This document shows positions 25,785 to 36,047 of a stretch of DNA of 64,000 bases, piece by piece. The position numbers were made by a program, and so were the translations under genes. How positions within the stretch are numbered: position 1 is the stretch's first letter; each line of letters begins with the position of its first letter. Where the stretch lies: assembly GCA_022794015.1 (NCBI GenBank), contig JAAWDZ010000011.1, positions 23,910 to 87,909 on the forward strand, in the 5' to 3' direction. The DNA is from Eubacterium sp. GTDB taxonomy: Bacteria; Bacillota; Clostridia; Lachnospirales; Lachnospiraceae. Below the pieces are notes generated by a model. The model saw only the letters and a program-made list of their open reading frames with translations. It made no database searches and had not been told where the DNA came from.

Positions 25785-28700
25785 ATGAATGGTAAATTAA
25801 AAAAAGTACTTACCGGGTACCTTTCCCTTGCGGTGGCAGTTATATTAACGCTGTCGGCTGTGTATTTGGAAGGTACGACGGGGGTTGTGACAGTGGAGGC
25901 CCGTAGTTTTATTACGGTAAAATTTGAATCAAACGGCGGTTCTGCTGTGGCAGATCAGAGTCATATGATCGGAGAAACAATTACAGAGCCGGAAGCGCCG
26001 ACAAAAGATGGCGCTGTATTCATTGGATGGTTTAAAGAGGCTGCTTTGGTGAACAAATGGGATTTTGCTAAGGATGTTTTGAACTATAGCGAAGGTGAGA
26101 GCGCAGATACGATTATTTTATATGCGGGCTGGGAAACTGACGACATTGAGATTACGCCGGATGAACCAACGCTTGCATCTACGACTGCGGCAAATAACAG
26201 GGCGGGTACATTTGCAGGCATGACGGTAACCCACACAGATTTAACCAGAGATAATCTTTATAAGATAAAAGTATTTTATACAGAAGATGGCAGTGATCCT
26301 TCTGTTAAAACAGGGGAAGACGGCATGGCAGCGCCTGATTCGGATGCGACGAAGGAATTGGCAGGACATCCGTATTACGCGGGCTTTATGAACAGGAGCG
26401 AACCTGCTGCCGAATGGAAAATCCGGGACGCTGTCTGTGGCAAAACTTATAAGGTGCTGGTAACCTCATTATCCGGTAAAAACAGATCTGCAGTTGCTAC
26501 GCGTATTCATACGCCGGATGCTCCGATTACAAACAGTGTAAGCGGCGCATGGAAAACAGGGTATCTTAAAAATGTATTTTTTGATAATTACCAGAAAGGA
26601 TCGGATGTCTATTATACAATGGGACTTGCCCCTGTAGGAGAGGATGGGACGGTAAGCGCTGAAGATATGGCCAAAATCCCGGATCCTACTACGGAAAGCA
26701 GTAAATATAATCCTGAAACAGGCATTGCGCTTATGGATGGACGGAGTGAAACACAGGCAGTTGTTGTAAAGGCAATTGCGGCAGTTACCGGATATACAAC
26801 GGCTGTTTCCAGTTATTATTACTATAACCAGGATAATCTTACCATGCTTACGGAAATTACGGATGACATGAACGAAGAAGAGAAGCTTGAAATTATCAAC
26901 AAAGTAATTGACAGCATGACCCTGTATGAATTGACACAGATGACCGGAGGCGGTACCTCTCAGAAGGACTGGTATGCGTTAAATATCGGCGCGGAAGGCA
27001 GAACCTGGGGAGTACCCCGTTTGGGAATCCCACAGAATATGCTTTCTGACGGACCGGCAGGTTTACGTCACAAAAAACTTTCTACGGTAATGATGAGCTG
27101 GGCAGGCCTGGCTTCTACATGGGATGTGGACGCTTATGAGGCAGCCGGCGAGCTGGTTGGAAATGAAGCAAAATATTATGCGGTTGATATTGTACTGGCT
27201 CCTGGTCTGAATATTCAGCGTAATCCATTGGGCGGACGTAATTTTGAATATATGTCAGAGGATCCGCTGGTATCCGGCGAAGCTGCATCCGGCTATATCC
27301 GCGGTATACAGTCGAAAGGCATCGGCGTAGCTGCAAAGCATTTTGCTGCAAATGAACAGGAAACAAACCGCCAGAGAGGTAATTCTATTGTATCGGAACG
27401 TGCGCTGCGTGAAATCTACCTGGCACCGTTTGAGCGTGTGGTACAGGATGATCCATGGACGATTATGACGTCTTACAACAAGATTAACGGAACGCAGACT
27501 GCAAACAGCAGCTGGCTTTTGGGAGACGTAGCCAGGAATGAATGGGGCTTTAAAGGATATTTTATGACAGACTGGGGCGGTGTGGAAACGGGCGCTCCGC
27601 TGATTGAAGCAGGCAATGATATGCAGCAGTCCGGAAATTCCGGTGCAGTACTTCGAAACTGGATCAATGGTCTTGACAAGGATGGCAATGCAGAAGAAGG
27701 CGTTACAGAAGCGGAAAAGACCAGGAGGCTTAATCGTACGAAGGATGCTGTTCGCAACATATTGAAAGGTGTTATCAAAACTCCTTCCTTCCGGGGAGAA
27801 TACGACGATCTGACACAGTATACGGTTAACAGCCGCAGTTATGATTTCTATACAAATCCGGACAGTCCATATGCGGATTCGAAAGCAAAGAATTTTGAAC
27901 TTGCTTCCGGCGGAATTGTTTTGATGAAGAACGACAATCAGGTGCTTCCGCGTACTGAGGATACAAGATTTGCAATTGTTTCCAGCAGCATTGCCAGGAC
28001 ATATGCGAACAGAGGGGCTACGTGGGGAGATCCGGGAACTTCTGCTGTACATGACCTTATTATTGAGGGCGGCGGCAGCGGACATGTATATTTTAACGAC
28101 GTATGCACCGTAAAAGAAGCTTTGGAAGAACAGGAAGGCTACAGCGTACCATACGCAGCAGTAGATTCTGATATTGCAGCAAATGCGGCAGAAGAAGCAT
28201 CCAGGGCCGTTGCAGCTACGGATGTTGGAATTATGATTTTCTCACGGTCTGCTACAGAAGGCAGTGATAATGCGGTAACTACATATGCATTATCAGATGA
28301 TGAAAAGACAGTACTCGAAGCCTTTGGCGCAGCTTATAAAGCAGCAAACAAGCCGTTGATCTGTCTGATTAATTCCGGCTCTGCCATGAGCGTGGTAGAA
28401 ATGAATGAAAATGCCAGCGCTATTTTAGATGTCTGGATGCCTGGTTCCCAGGGTCCGAATGCAATTGCGGCAATCATCAAAGGCCAGGTGAATCCATCCG
28501 GTAAACTGGCGCAGGGCTTCCCGGTTACTTACGAAGACAGTCCATCTATCATCATGGGCAATAAAGATCGTGATCCTGTAAATTCCTGGGGTACAAACCC
28601 GGTATTCTATGATGAAGGCGTATTCGTAGGTTATCGTTATTTTGATACATTCGGCGGGGAAGGGCTTGCATATCCGTTTGGACATGGTTTATCCTATACC

Positions 28701-29942
28701 ACATTTGGATTCAGCGATCTAAAACTGAGTAAGAGCAGGTTTGGCATAAATGATGAAACAATTACAGCCAGTGTAAAAGTAACAAACACTGGTGATGTAG
28801 CAGGACGTGAGGTTGCCCAGCTCTACATCGGGGCAGATTCTTATAAAGAAGAAGGACGTCCACTGAAAGAACTCAAAGGCTATGTAAAAACAAAGACACT
28901 GAAACCAGGGGAATCTCAGGTGGTAGAATTTACGATTGACAAACGCGACCTGCAGTATTTCGATGACGGAGAAGATCCGATGGGCCTTGTATTAACAGGC
29001 GACGAGAATACAAGCAATGTTGTATATGGCAAGGGTAAAGGATGGACAGTGAAGGAAGGGACATTATTTACTGTTACAGTAGGAGATACATCGGACGGCG
29101 AAGTACTGACCGAAAACGGTGTTACCAATTCATTTACTTATGGTGATTCAGAAGACGCTGCAATGGTTTCCCTGAATAAATCAGAGCTTAAATTGTATGT
29201 TGAAGAAACTGAGACTTTAACTGCAGTAATCGATCCGGCAGATTATGACGGAACACTGACATGGGCTTCTGACAATGAGGCTGTTGCTTTTGTAGATGAA
29301 AACGGCAAGGTAACTGCAAAAGGCGTTGGAACGGCTGAGATTACAGTAACTCTTTCAAATGGAAGAGCTGCTGCCTGCAAAGTGACAGTAGTAGATAAAG
29401 ATGCAGAAAAACTGGCGCAGGAAGCAAAGGATGCGGCAGAAAAAGCAAAAAAAGAAGCTGAGGAAGCAAAGAAGAAGGCAGAAGAAGCAGAAAGAAAAGC
29501 GCAGGAAGCAGAAGAGGCGCTTAAGAAAGCGACAGAGGAAAATAAAAAGGAACTGCAGAAGGTAGCAGATGCGGCAAAAGAAGCTCTGGAAAAAGCAGAA
29601 GCGAAACTGGAAGCGCTCAGAAAAGAGCAGGAGGCAATGAAGAAGAATTACGAAGAAACTCTTCAGAAGATTCTTGCACAGAACGGCGCAAATAATAACC
29701 AGTCGGCGAAATGTACCATCTCTACACCGAAGAAAACTTATAGCGTAAAAGCCGGAAAGAAAGTCAAAATAGGAGCGAAGGTGAAAAATCGGAACGGAGC
29801 GAAGGTTACTTACAAATCTTCCAATAAAAAGATTGCAAAGGTAAATAGTTCAGGAAAGGTAACAGGCGTAAAGAAAGGTACTGTTAAGATCACTATTTCC
29901 TGTAACGGAACCAGGAAGGTTGTAAAAGTAAAAGTGAAATAA
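25785..29942 (+). CDS. Secreted GH3 beta-glycosidase with Ig-like modules
   Basis: A 1385-residue exported enzyme. Order: signal peptide (about 1-38), InlB/Flg_new-type repeat (about 42-115, KFESNGGSAV ... AGW), linker modules, GH3 N-terminal barrel (about 375-640; nucleophile Asp near 596 in FMTDWGG), GH3 C-terminal domain (about 700-920), fibronectin-III-like domain (about 985-1060), a Big_2 domain (about 1125-1200), a Glu/Lys/Ala coiled coil (about 1205-1300) and a C-terminal basic Big_2-like domain. Likely releases beta-linked glucose or xylose outside the cell. The coiled coil plus terminal domain closely matches that of the triple esterase at 6731. AGGAGG precedes the start. A strong terminator follows. 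Confidence 0.88.
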   Translation: MNGKLKKVLTGYLSLAVAVILTLSAVYLEGTTGVVTVEARSFITVKFESNGGSAVADQSHMIGETITEPEAPTKDGAVFIGWFKEAALVNKWDFAKDVLNYSEGESADTIILYAGWETDDIEITPDEPTLASTTAANNRAGTFAGMTVTHTDLTRDNLYKIKVFYTEDGSDPSVKTGEDGMAAPDSDATKELAGHPYYAGFMNRSEPAAEWKIRDAVCGKTYKVLVTSLSGKNRSAVATRIHTPDAPITNSVSGAWKTGYLKNVFFDNYQKGSDVYYTMGLAPVGEDGTVSAEDMAKIPDPTTESSKYNPETGIALMDGRSETQAVVVKAIAAVTGYTTAVSSYYYYNQDNLTMLTEITDDMNEEEKLEIINKVIDSMTLYELTQMTGGGTSQKDWYALNIGAEGRTWGVPRLGIPQNMLSDGPAGLRHKKLSTVMMSWAGLASTWDVDAYEAAGELVGNEAKYYAVDIVLAPGLNIQRNPLGGRNFEYMSEDPLVSGEAASGYIRGIQSKGIGVAAKHFAANEQETNRQRGNSIVSERALREIYLAPFERVVQDDPWTIMTSYNKINGTQTANSSWLLGDVARNEWGFKGYFMTDWGGVETGAPLIEAGNDMQQSGNSGAVLRNWINGLDKDGNAEEGVTEAEKTRRLNRTKDAVRNILKGVIKTPSFRGEYDDLTQYTVNSRSYDFYTNPDSPYADSKAKNFELASGGIVLMKNDNQVLPRTEDTRFAIVSSSIARTYANRGATWGDPGTSAVHDLIIEGGGSGHVYFNDVCTVKEALEEQEGYSVPYAAVDSDIAANAAEEASRAVAATDVGIMIFSRSATEGSDNAVTTYALSDDEKTVLEAFGAAYKAANKPLICLINSGSAMSVVEMNENASAILDVWMPGSQGPNAIAAIIKGQVNPSGKLAQGFPVTYEDSPSIIMGNKDRDPVNSWGTNPVFYDEGVFVGYRYFDTFGGEGLAYPFGHGLSYTTFGFSDLKLSKSRFGINDETITASVKVTNTGDVAGREVAQLYIGADSYKEEGRPLKELKGYVKTKTLKPGESQVVEFTIDKRDLQYFDDGEDPMGLVLTGDENTSNVVYGKGKGWTVKEGTLFTVTVGDTSDGEVLTENGVTNSFTYGDSEDAAMVSLNKSELKLYVEETETLTAVIDPADYDGTLTWASDNEAVAFVDENGKVTAKGVGTAEITVTLSNGRAAACKVTVVDKDAEKLAQEAKDAAEKAKKEAEEAKKKAEEAERKAQEAEEALKKATEENKKELQKVADAAKEALEKAEAKLEALRKEQEAMKKNYEETLQKILAQNGANNNQSAKCTISTPKKTYSVKAGKKVKIGAKVKNRNGAKVTYKSSNKKIAKVNSSGKVTGVKKGTVKITISCNGTRKVVKVKVK

Positions 29943-29990
29943 AAAAGTGTGATATCATATTTTCCCTTCTGACGATATAAATTGAAAAGG

Positions 29991-30031
29991 ACCATCGTGC
30001 TGTGTTTTTATGACGGCGCGGTGGTTTTTTT
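29991..30031 (+). terminator. Terminator after the GH3 gene
   Basis: A 13-bp stem with several G-T pairs (29991-30003 with 30013-30025) runs into T7. Confidence 0.8.
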
Positions 30032-30111
30032 ATGATGTGGAATTTTACTGGGAATTTTGAGAGGCTAAATCCGGTTACAGGGGTAAAAAGGCTTTCCTCC
30101 GCCAAATCTCT

Positions 30112-30149
30112 TCCCTGGCTGCGGTATCGAAAAACTGGCGTGCTGTCAT
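30112..30149. repeat. Dispersed intergenic repeat, copy 3
   Basis: Matches 16392-16429 at 34 of 38 positions, including the shared core GTATCGAAAAACTG. It lies between the GH3 terminator and the ACT-domain gene. Confidence 0.7.
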
Positions 30150-30225
30150 AAAAAGTGATATAATTTGAATACCAAAGACGCAGGCATAATCCTGGGGATT
30201 GTATAAAAAGAATGGAGAACAGAAT

Positions 30226-30687
30226 ATGGAAATCAGGCGGATCAAAGGTGATTTTACGGTGTGTAAAGTGGTGGATTACTCACAGGTGAACTTAGAATCA
30301 GAATTTTGTTTTATTGGTAAGACGGATGAAGAAAAGTCGTTAGTATGCTTAACGGAAGATACACCGGCAAATACGATTGCATGTGAGGATGGCTGGAGGG
30401 CTTTTCGTATTGAGGGAATGTTAGATTTTTCCTTAGTAGGTATTTTATCCGGAATTTCTGCGCTGCTTGCGGCGGAAAATATTGGAATTTTTGCCGTGTC
30501 TACTTTTAATACGGATTATATACTGGTGAAAAAAGAGAATGAGATGTGCTCATTGAGCAGACTTGCAGGCGCAGGATATAAAATCATAACGGGAGATGAT
30601 TACGGAAATTATTTTCTGAATCGTTCAGTAAGTGATATTATGGAAGAATACAGCGAACAGTATGATGAGTGGGAACGAATCGACTGA
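30226..30687 (+). CDS. ACT-domain protein
   Basis: A 153-residue protein. Residues about 45-115 (AFRIEGMLDFSLVGILSGISALLAAENIGIF in outline) look like an ACT domain of the stand-alone type that often binds amino acids. The C-terminal 40 residues have no known match. ATG 30226 is chosen because GGAGA precedes it. It stands alone between two transcription units; its role and ligand are unknown. Confidence 0.7.
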   Translation: MEIRRIKGDFTVCKVVDYSQVNLESEFCFIGKTDEEKSLVCLTEDTPANTIACEDGWRAFRIEGMLDFSLVGILSGISALLAAENIGIFAVSTFNTDYILVKKENEMCSLSRLAGAGYKIITGDDYGNYFLNRSVSDIMEEYSEQYDEWERID

Positions 30688-30776
30688 TACTTGATTCTTT
30701 GGTTAAATTATATTACAATAACAGGACATGCTTTAGATGGCATAAGGAATGATATGAATATTAGGAGGAAATATCT

Positions 30777-32252
30777 ATGAGGATGAAAAAATGGTTATCT
30801 TTTCTGTTGTCTGCAGCTATAGCGGCGACTTTAGCGCCCCCCGATGTTATTATGGCGGCAGCGCCAAAGGCGGATGTTTGGGATACGACTGCCGCAGAGG
30901 GGAGCGAAGGCGGATATGCAGATACAATAGATGGGACAATATCGGGTACATTTGGTCAGGAGCTGACCTGGAATATCGACAGGGAAGGAAATTTTAAAAT
31001 CGAAGGAACTGGAAAAATGCCGGATATCAAGCTTTCCGAAGACGTTCCCTGGAATGATTACCGCAGTGAAATAAAAAGTGTTGTTGTAGGGGAGGGGATT
31101 ACAAATATTGGAGACTTGTCATTTTATGACTGTGAGCAGTTAACAGAAGTTTCCTTGCCGGACAGCCTGACTGAAATCGGACCGGTTGCATTTGCATATT
31201 GCAGTAAACTGGATGGCCTCACTTTAGGAAACAATATCACAAAAATTGGAGATCTGGCACTTTTCACATGTACTGGAATTTCGGAAATGGTAATTCCATC
31301 CAGCGTGTTGAATATTGGCAATGATGTATTCCGGGATTGTAAATCTTTAAAGAATATTTATTTTCTGGGCAATGCCCCGGCTTTTGGGAATAACCAGGTG
31401 TTTGACGGCGATACGCTGACGCTGCATTATCCGGCTGGTGCCGTTACAGGCTGGGATGAATTGAAAGCAACGGGGTTTGGGGCAGATAATATAACCTGGC
31501 GCGCCGGCTGCTATGGTAATAACCATGTTTGGGAAACAGATTACAGGGTTGATACAGAGGCAAGCTGTACGTCAGAAGGAAGTAAATCAATCCACTGTAC
31601 CTTATGCGATGAAACAAAGGATCGTCAGGTGATTCGCGGCGGGCATACATATGAAACAGTCGTCACAAAAGCGACAGTATCCCAAAATGGAAAGCTGGCG
31701 CAGCGTTGTCTGAAATGTGGTACGGAAGCCTCTTCCCAAACAATTTATGCTCCAAAAACTGTGACATTGGAAAAAGCTTCTTATCAGTATGCGAAAAAGG
31801 CATTTACACCTGCAGTTGCGGTTACAGACAACAGCGGTCAGGTAATTCCTCCGAATTGTTATACTGTATCTTACAGCAATAATACGGCAGTCGGAACAGC
31901 TTCTGTAAACATCACTTTCCAGGGGAATTATTCAGGTACACTGACCAGTACGTTTGTGATCAATCCAAAAGGAACATCTATTTCAAAGCTGAAGGCAAAA
32001 ACAAAGGGCTTTGTAGTAAAATGGAAAAAACAGAGCGTGCAGACCTCCGGGTATCAAATCCAATATGCGCAGAACAATAAAATGAAAAGCGCAAAAATAG
32101 TTAAAATTGGAAACAGTAAAACCAAAACAAAAACCATTTCCAAATTAAAAGCAAGAAAGAAATATTTTGTGAGAATCCGGACCTTTAAAACTGTAAAAGG
32201 AGTTAAATACTATTCTTCCTGGTCAGCAGTAAAGAAGATTACTACAAAATAA
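30777..32252 (+). CDS. Secreted BspA-like leucine-rich protein with Fn3-like end
   Basis: A 491-residue exported protein. After the signal peptide (about 1-28) come BspA/LRR_5 repeats (about 95-215; units such as LTEVSLPDSLTEIG), a Cys-pair region (about 255-320, CTLCDE and CLKCG, possibly zinc-binding), an Ig-like region and a C-terminal fibronectin-III-like domain rich in Lys. BspA-like proteins bind host or bacterial surfaces; no sortase or membrane anchor is visible, so attachment would be non-covalent. AGGAGG precedes ATG 30777. A second BspA-like gene follows 45 bp later. Confidence 0.78.
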   Translation: MRMKKWLSFLLSAAIAATLAPPDVIMAAAPKADVWDTTAAEGSEGGYADTIDGTISGTFGQELTWNIDREGNFKIEGTGKMPDIKLSEDVPWNDYRSEIKSVVVGEGITNIGDLSFYDCEQLTEVSLPDSLTEIGPVAFAYCSKLDGLTLGNNITKIGDLALFTCTGISEMVIPSSVLNIGNDVFRDCKSLKNIYFLGNAPAFGNNQVFDGDTLTLHYPAGAVTGWDELKATGFGADNITWRAGCYGNNHVWETDYRVDTEASCTSEGSKSIHCTLCDETKDRQVIRGGHTYETVVTKATVSQNGKLAQRCLKCGTEASSQTIYAPKTVTLEKASYQYAKKAFTPAVAVTDNSGQVIPPNCYTVSYSNNTAVGTASVNITFQGNYSGTLTSTFVINPKGTSISKLKAKTKGFVVKWKKQSVQTSGYQIQYAQNNKMKSAKIVKIGNSKTKTKTISKLKARKKYFVRIRTFKTVKGVKYYSSWSAVKKITTK

Positions 32253-32297
32253 CGGAAATTCAAAAAAGTAATGATGCAGAATGAGAGGAGAGAAAAT

Positions 32298-33641
32298 ATG
32301 AACATTGCAAAACAAAAGATCAGGTGGAGTATCGTATTTTTTATTATGGCGTGGATGGGCTTTACCATGAAAGTGCCTGCTGCAGAGGTATTAGATGGTG
32401 CATATCAGATGGAGGAAGCGACAGCGTTGGAATATGAGACAGATTATTATACGTATTTCAGCGACAGCGAAACGGTTTATTTCAAATTTAAAACGCTTCA
32501 GACAGAGGGCGTATATGTACTGGCGCTTAATGCGAGCTGGGAGCAGGAAAATGCATATATTGCAGTTCCCAATCTGCGGGCGGACATTTATGATAATTAT
32601 AAAAGGACTGTCGATGGTTGTGTGATAGCAGATGGAAAGAGAGGAAGCTTTTCCAGGTACAGGGGGATTTCTTTGAGTGAATTGGAACCGGATCAGGAGT
32701 ATTTTCTGAAGCTGACACATACGCCGTCCACAGAGTATCACCGCTATACCGGTACCGAATTAAATATGCAGATTTTCTTTATTCCGTTTCAGGGTCCCCA
32801 AAATGTCAGCTTATCGTATGATGGGCAGGGGCATCCAGTTTTGCAGTGGTCCTGCGACAATGCGTATAATACATACAGTTCATTGACGTCTTATGATTAT
32901 TTTCAGGTGGAATCCTCTGTAAATCCTGATTTTACGGAATGTAATACCTATATTGTAGAAGGAAGCGCTGCTGCATCTTCTTTTACAGATAATAATCCAA
33001 AAAGCGGCAAAATGTATTATCGTGTTGTAGGATGCCAGAAATTCTACTATCCGAAAGATAAATCGAAAATAACTCTGATGCAGAAAAAAAGCGCTGTTGT
33101 TTCTACGGAAGAAGTGAAAAAGGGATCTGCTTACACAGTAAATAATATGAAATATAAAGTAACCGATGACAGGATAGATGGAAATGGGACGGTTACTTTG
33201 ACAGGAACTGGGAAAAGCAAAAGCGATAAAAATTTTAAAACTTTAAAAATTGGCGCAACCGTAAAGATTTATGGTCGGAACTATAAAATTACTGCAATTG
33301 CAAATAAAGCATTTAAGAATTATAAAAAATTAACATCAGTTACGATAGGAAGCAATGTTGGAACAATTGGAAAAGAAAGCTTTTCGGGATGTACGGGAAT
33401 AAAGTCCGTTACCATTGGGAAAGGGACGAAAAAGATTATGGGAAAAGCGTTTTATAATTGTAAGAAGCTCTCTAAAATAAATATAAAATCACAGACTTTG
33501 TCATCTGTTGGATCCGGCGCTTTTAAAAATATTTATAAGAAAGCAGTGATAAAAGTGCCTTCTTCGAAATTGAATCTTTACAGGGGGCTGTTTGGCAGCC
33601 GCACAGGGTATCGGAAAACGATGAAGCTGAAAAAAAGATAG
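32298..33641 (+). CDS. Secreted BspA-like leucine-rich protein
   Basis: A 447-residue exported protein. The signal peptide covers about residues 1-30. A beta-rich N-terminal region (about 35-170) and an Fn3-like region (about 175-270) precede C-terminal BspA/LRR_5 repeats (about 330-420, such as LTSVTIGSNVGTIGKESFSG). Here the repeats are at the C-terminus, whereas in the upstream paralogous-type protein they are N-terminal, so the two share modules in swapped order. ATG 32298 follows GAGGAGAG. Probably co-transcribed with the preceding gene; likely a surface adhesin or carbohydrate binder. Confidence 0.75.
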   Translation: MNIAKQKIRWSIVFFIMAWMGFTMKVPAAEVLDGAYQMEEATALEYETDYYTYFSDSETVYFKFKTLQTEGVYVLALNASWEQENAYIAVPNLRADIYDNYKRTVDGCVIADGKRGSFSRYRGISLSELEPDQEYFLKLTHTPSTEYHRYTGTELNMQIFFIPFQGPQNVSLSYDGQGHPVLQWSCDNAYNTYSSLTSYDYFQVESSVNPDFTECNTYIVEGSAAASSFTDNNPKSGKMYYRVVGCQKFYYPKDKSKITLMQKKSAVVSTEEVKKGSAYTVNNMKYKVTDDRIDGNGTVTLTGTGKSKSDKNFKTLKIGATVKIYGRNYKITAIANKAFKNYKKLTSVTIGSNVGTIGKESFSGCTGIKSVTIGKGTKKIMGKAFYNCKKLSKINIKSQTLSSVGSGAFKNIYKKAVIKVPSSKLNLYRGLFGSRTGYRKTMKLKKR

Positions 33642-33724
33642 TAAGATGATACGAACATCAGTTTGTAAAGAAAAAATACTTGACACCCATTTCCAGCTGT
33701 GCTATTCTACCCAAGGTGGTTAAA

Positions 33725-34105
33725 ATGGATTCAAAGCTAAAGCAGGCATATCTCTATGATTTTTACGGAGAATTACTAAACGAACACCAGAGAAAGGTAT
33801 ACGAGGACTTTTTTTTCCACGATTTATCCTTAGGAGAGATCGCCGAAGAGGAAGGCATCAGCCGCCAGGGCGTGCATGATTTGGTGAAGCGGTGTACGAG
33901 GACGTTGGAGGAATACGAGAGTAAGCTCCATCTGGTAAATAAGTTCCTGTATATCAGAGAACGGATCGATGCAATTTTGCATCTGGTACAGTCCGTCAGT
34001 CCGATGGATGAGGGGGCCTTATCCGCCGGGTACAATACAGCGAACCTGCAAACAATGAAAACGGAGATTGCGAAAATCTCTCATGAAATATTAGAGGAGT
34101 TGTAA
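33725..34105 (+). CDS. ylxM: YlxM-family SRP-associated DNA-binding protein
   Basis: A 126-residue helix-turn-helix protein of the YlxM/p13 family, encoded directly before ffh in Firmicutes and thought to modulate the signal recognition particle. It has [21 protein letters not shown] followed by the [28 protein letters not shown] 33725 follows AAGGTGG. ffh starts one base after its stop, so expression is coupled. Confidence 0.9.
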   Translation: MDSKLKQAYLYDFYGELLNEHQRKVYEDFFFHDLSLGEIAEEEGISRQGVHDLVKRCTRTLEEYESKLHLVNKFLYIRERIDAILHLVQSVSPMDEGALSAGYNTANLQTMKTEIAKISHEILEEL

Positions 34106-34106
34106 T

Positions 34107-35459
34107 ATGGCATTCGATAATCTGTCCGAAAAGCTGCAGAATGTTTTTAAAAATTTAAGAAGTAAGGGAAGATTAACCGAAGATGATGTAAAGTCTGCCT
34201 TAAAAGAGGTCAAGATGGCATTGTTAGAGGCCGATGTCAACTTCAGGGTTGTAAAGCAGTTTGTGAAAACCGTTCAGGAACGCGCAATCGGCCAGGATGT
34301 GATGAACGGCTTAAATCCCGGTCAGATGGTCATCAAAATTGTAAATGAGGAAATGATTACTCTGATGGGCTCTGAGACAACGGAGATTGCGATAAAACCA
34401 GGTACTGAGCTGACTGTTATTATGATGGCAGGGTTACAGGGCGCAGGTAAAACGACAACAACGGCCAAGATTGCAGGCAAGTTTAAGCAGAAAGGCAAAA
34501 AGCCATTACTTGTAGCCTGTGATGTGTATCGTCCGGCAGCGATTGATCAGCTGAAGATCAACGGTGAGAAGCAGGGCGTGGAAGTCTTTTCAATGGGAGA
34601 CAAAAACAAGCCGGTCGACATTGCAAAGGCAGCTGTTTTGCATGCACAGAAGAATAATTTTAATATTGTGATTATAGATACCGCAGGGCGGCTTCACATT
34701 GATGAAGGCATGATGGAGGAGCTTGAAGCCATCAAAGCGGCTGTAGATGTGTCACAGACGATTCTGGTAGTAGATTCCATGACCGGACAGGACGCGGTCA
34801 ATGTCGCCAGTACGTTTGACAGTAAAATTGGCATTGACGGCGTAATATTGACTAAGTTAGATGGCGATACCAGGGGCGGTGCGGCGCTTTCGATCCGCGC
34901 AGTGACCGGCAAGCCGATTCTCTATGTCGGTATGGGGGAGAAACTTTCGGATCTCGAACAGTTTTATCCGGATCGTATGGCATCCCGGATCCTTGGCATG
35001 GGCGATGTTCTGACGATGATTGAGAAGGCACAGGAAGCCATTGACGAAGAGGAAGCCAGGAAGTTAGAACAGAAGATGAAAAAAGCCGAGTTTGACTTTG
35101 AAGATTACCTGAGCTCGATGAGTCAGATGAAGAAGATGGGCGGGCTTTCCAGTATTTTGGGTATGATGCCCGGCATGGGTCAGATGAAGATGCCGGAGTT
35201 TGACGAGGCCGAAGCTGAAAAAGGGATGAAGCGGACGGAGTCTATTATCTATTCCATGACAACAGAGGAACGGAGAAATCCTTCCCTGTTAAATCCCAGC
35301 CGCAAGCGCAGGATTGCAGATGGCGCAGGTGTGGATATTTCTGAGGTCAACCGTCTGGTAAAGCAGTTTGAGCAGGCCAGAAAGATGATGAAGCAAATTC
35401 CGGGCATGATGAGCGGTAACAAAAAAGGCAGGCGGGGCAGGTTTAAGCTCCCGTTTTAA
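34107..35459 (+). CDS. ffh: Signal recognition particle protein Ffh
   Basis: A 450-residue SRP54 GTPase that binds signal sequences of nascent membrane proteins with 4.5S RNA. Domains: N helical bundle (about 1-85), G domain (about 95-295; GLQGAGKTTTTAK, DTAGRLHID, TKLDGDTRGG) and methionine-rich M domain (about 325-440, MMPGMGQMKMP and QIPGMMSG). It is in the order ylxM-ffh-rpsP-khpA, as usual for Firmicutes. Confidence 0.97.
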   Translation: MAFDNLSEKLQNVFKNLRSKGRLTEDDVKSALKEVKMALLEADVNFRVVKQFVKTVQERAIGQDVMNGLNPGQMVIKIVNEEMITLMGSETTEIAIKPGTELTVIMMAGLQGAGKTTTTAKIAGKFKQKGKKPLLVACDVYRPAAIDQLKINGEKQGVEVFSMGDKNKPVDIAKAAVLHAQKNNFNIVIIDTAGRLHIDEGMMEELEAIKAAVDVSQTILVVDSMTGQDAVNVASTFDSKIGIDGVILTKLDGDTRGGAALSIRAVTGKPILYVGMGEKLSDLEQFYPDRMASRILGMGDVLTMIEKAQEAIDEEEARKLEQKMKKAEFDFEDYLSSMSQMKKMGGLSSILGMMPGMGQMKMPEFDEAEAEKGMKRTESIIYSMTTEERRNPSLLNPSRKRRIADGAGVDISEVNRLVKQFEQARKMMKQIPGMMSGNKKGRRGRFKLPF

Positions 35460-35523
35460 ACGATGCGATTAAAGCGATATTTGCTTTGATTATAAATTAT
35501 CATTTTTTAGGAGGTGAATTGAG

Positions 35524-35769
35524 ATGGCAGTTAAGATTAGATTAAGAAGGATGGGAAAAAAGAAAGCTCCTTTCTATAGAATCATTGTAGCAGATTCCAG
35601 ATCTCCCAGGGATGGAAGATTCATTGAGGAAATCGGTACGTATGATCCGACCAGAAATCCCAGCGAGTACCGCGTAAATGAGGAACTGGCAAAGAAATGG
35701 CTGGCAAACGGCGCACAGCCGACTGATACGGTCAGCAGGATTTTCAAAGCGGCCGGGATCGAAAAATAA
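35524..35769 (+). CDS. rpsP: 30S ribosomal protein S16
   Basis: An 81-residue ribosomal protein beginning [20 protein letters not shown], the standard S16 signature, with [20 protein letters not shown] precedes ATG 35524. It lies between ffh and khpA. Confidence 0.97.
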   Translation: MAVKIRLRRMGKKKAPFYRIIVADSRSPRDGRFIEEIGTYDPTRNPSEYRVNEELAKKWLANGAQPTDTVSRIFKAAGIEK

Positions 35770-35783
35770 GCGGGGTAAGAGCG

Positions 35784-36020
35784 ATGAAAGAATTAGTGGA
35801 AGTAATTGCGAGATCACTGGTTGATTACCCGGATCAGGTCGTTGTCACGGAGAATGAGACAGGCAAGGGACTTATGCTTGAACTGCATGTGGCGCAGTCA
35901 GACATGGGTAAGGTAATCGGCAAGCAGGGATGTATTGCGAAAGCAATCCGTTCCGTTGTGAAAGCAGCAGCCTCAAAAGAAGATAAAAAAGTTACTGTGG
36001 AGATTATACAGCAGCAGTAG
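35784..36020 (+). CDS. khpA: KH-domain RNA-binding protein KhpA
   Basis: A 78-residue single-KH protein (GKVIGKQGCIAKAIRSVVKA is the RNA-binding GxxG helix-turn-helix). KhpA works with KhpB/Jag in small-RNA handling and cell division in Gram-positives. In most Firmicutes rimM, trmD and rplS follow; here gpmI follows instead. Confidence 0.93.
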   Translation: MKELVEVIARSLVDYPDQVVVTENETGKGLMLELHVAQSDMGKVIGKQGCIAKAIRSVVKAAASKEDKKVTVEIIQQQ

Positions 36021-36047
36021 CAGTATTTTGGCAGAAAGGAGGATCAT

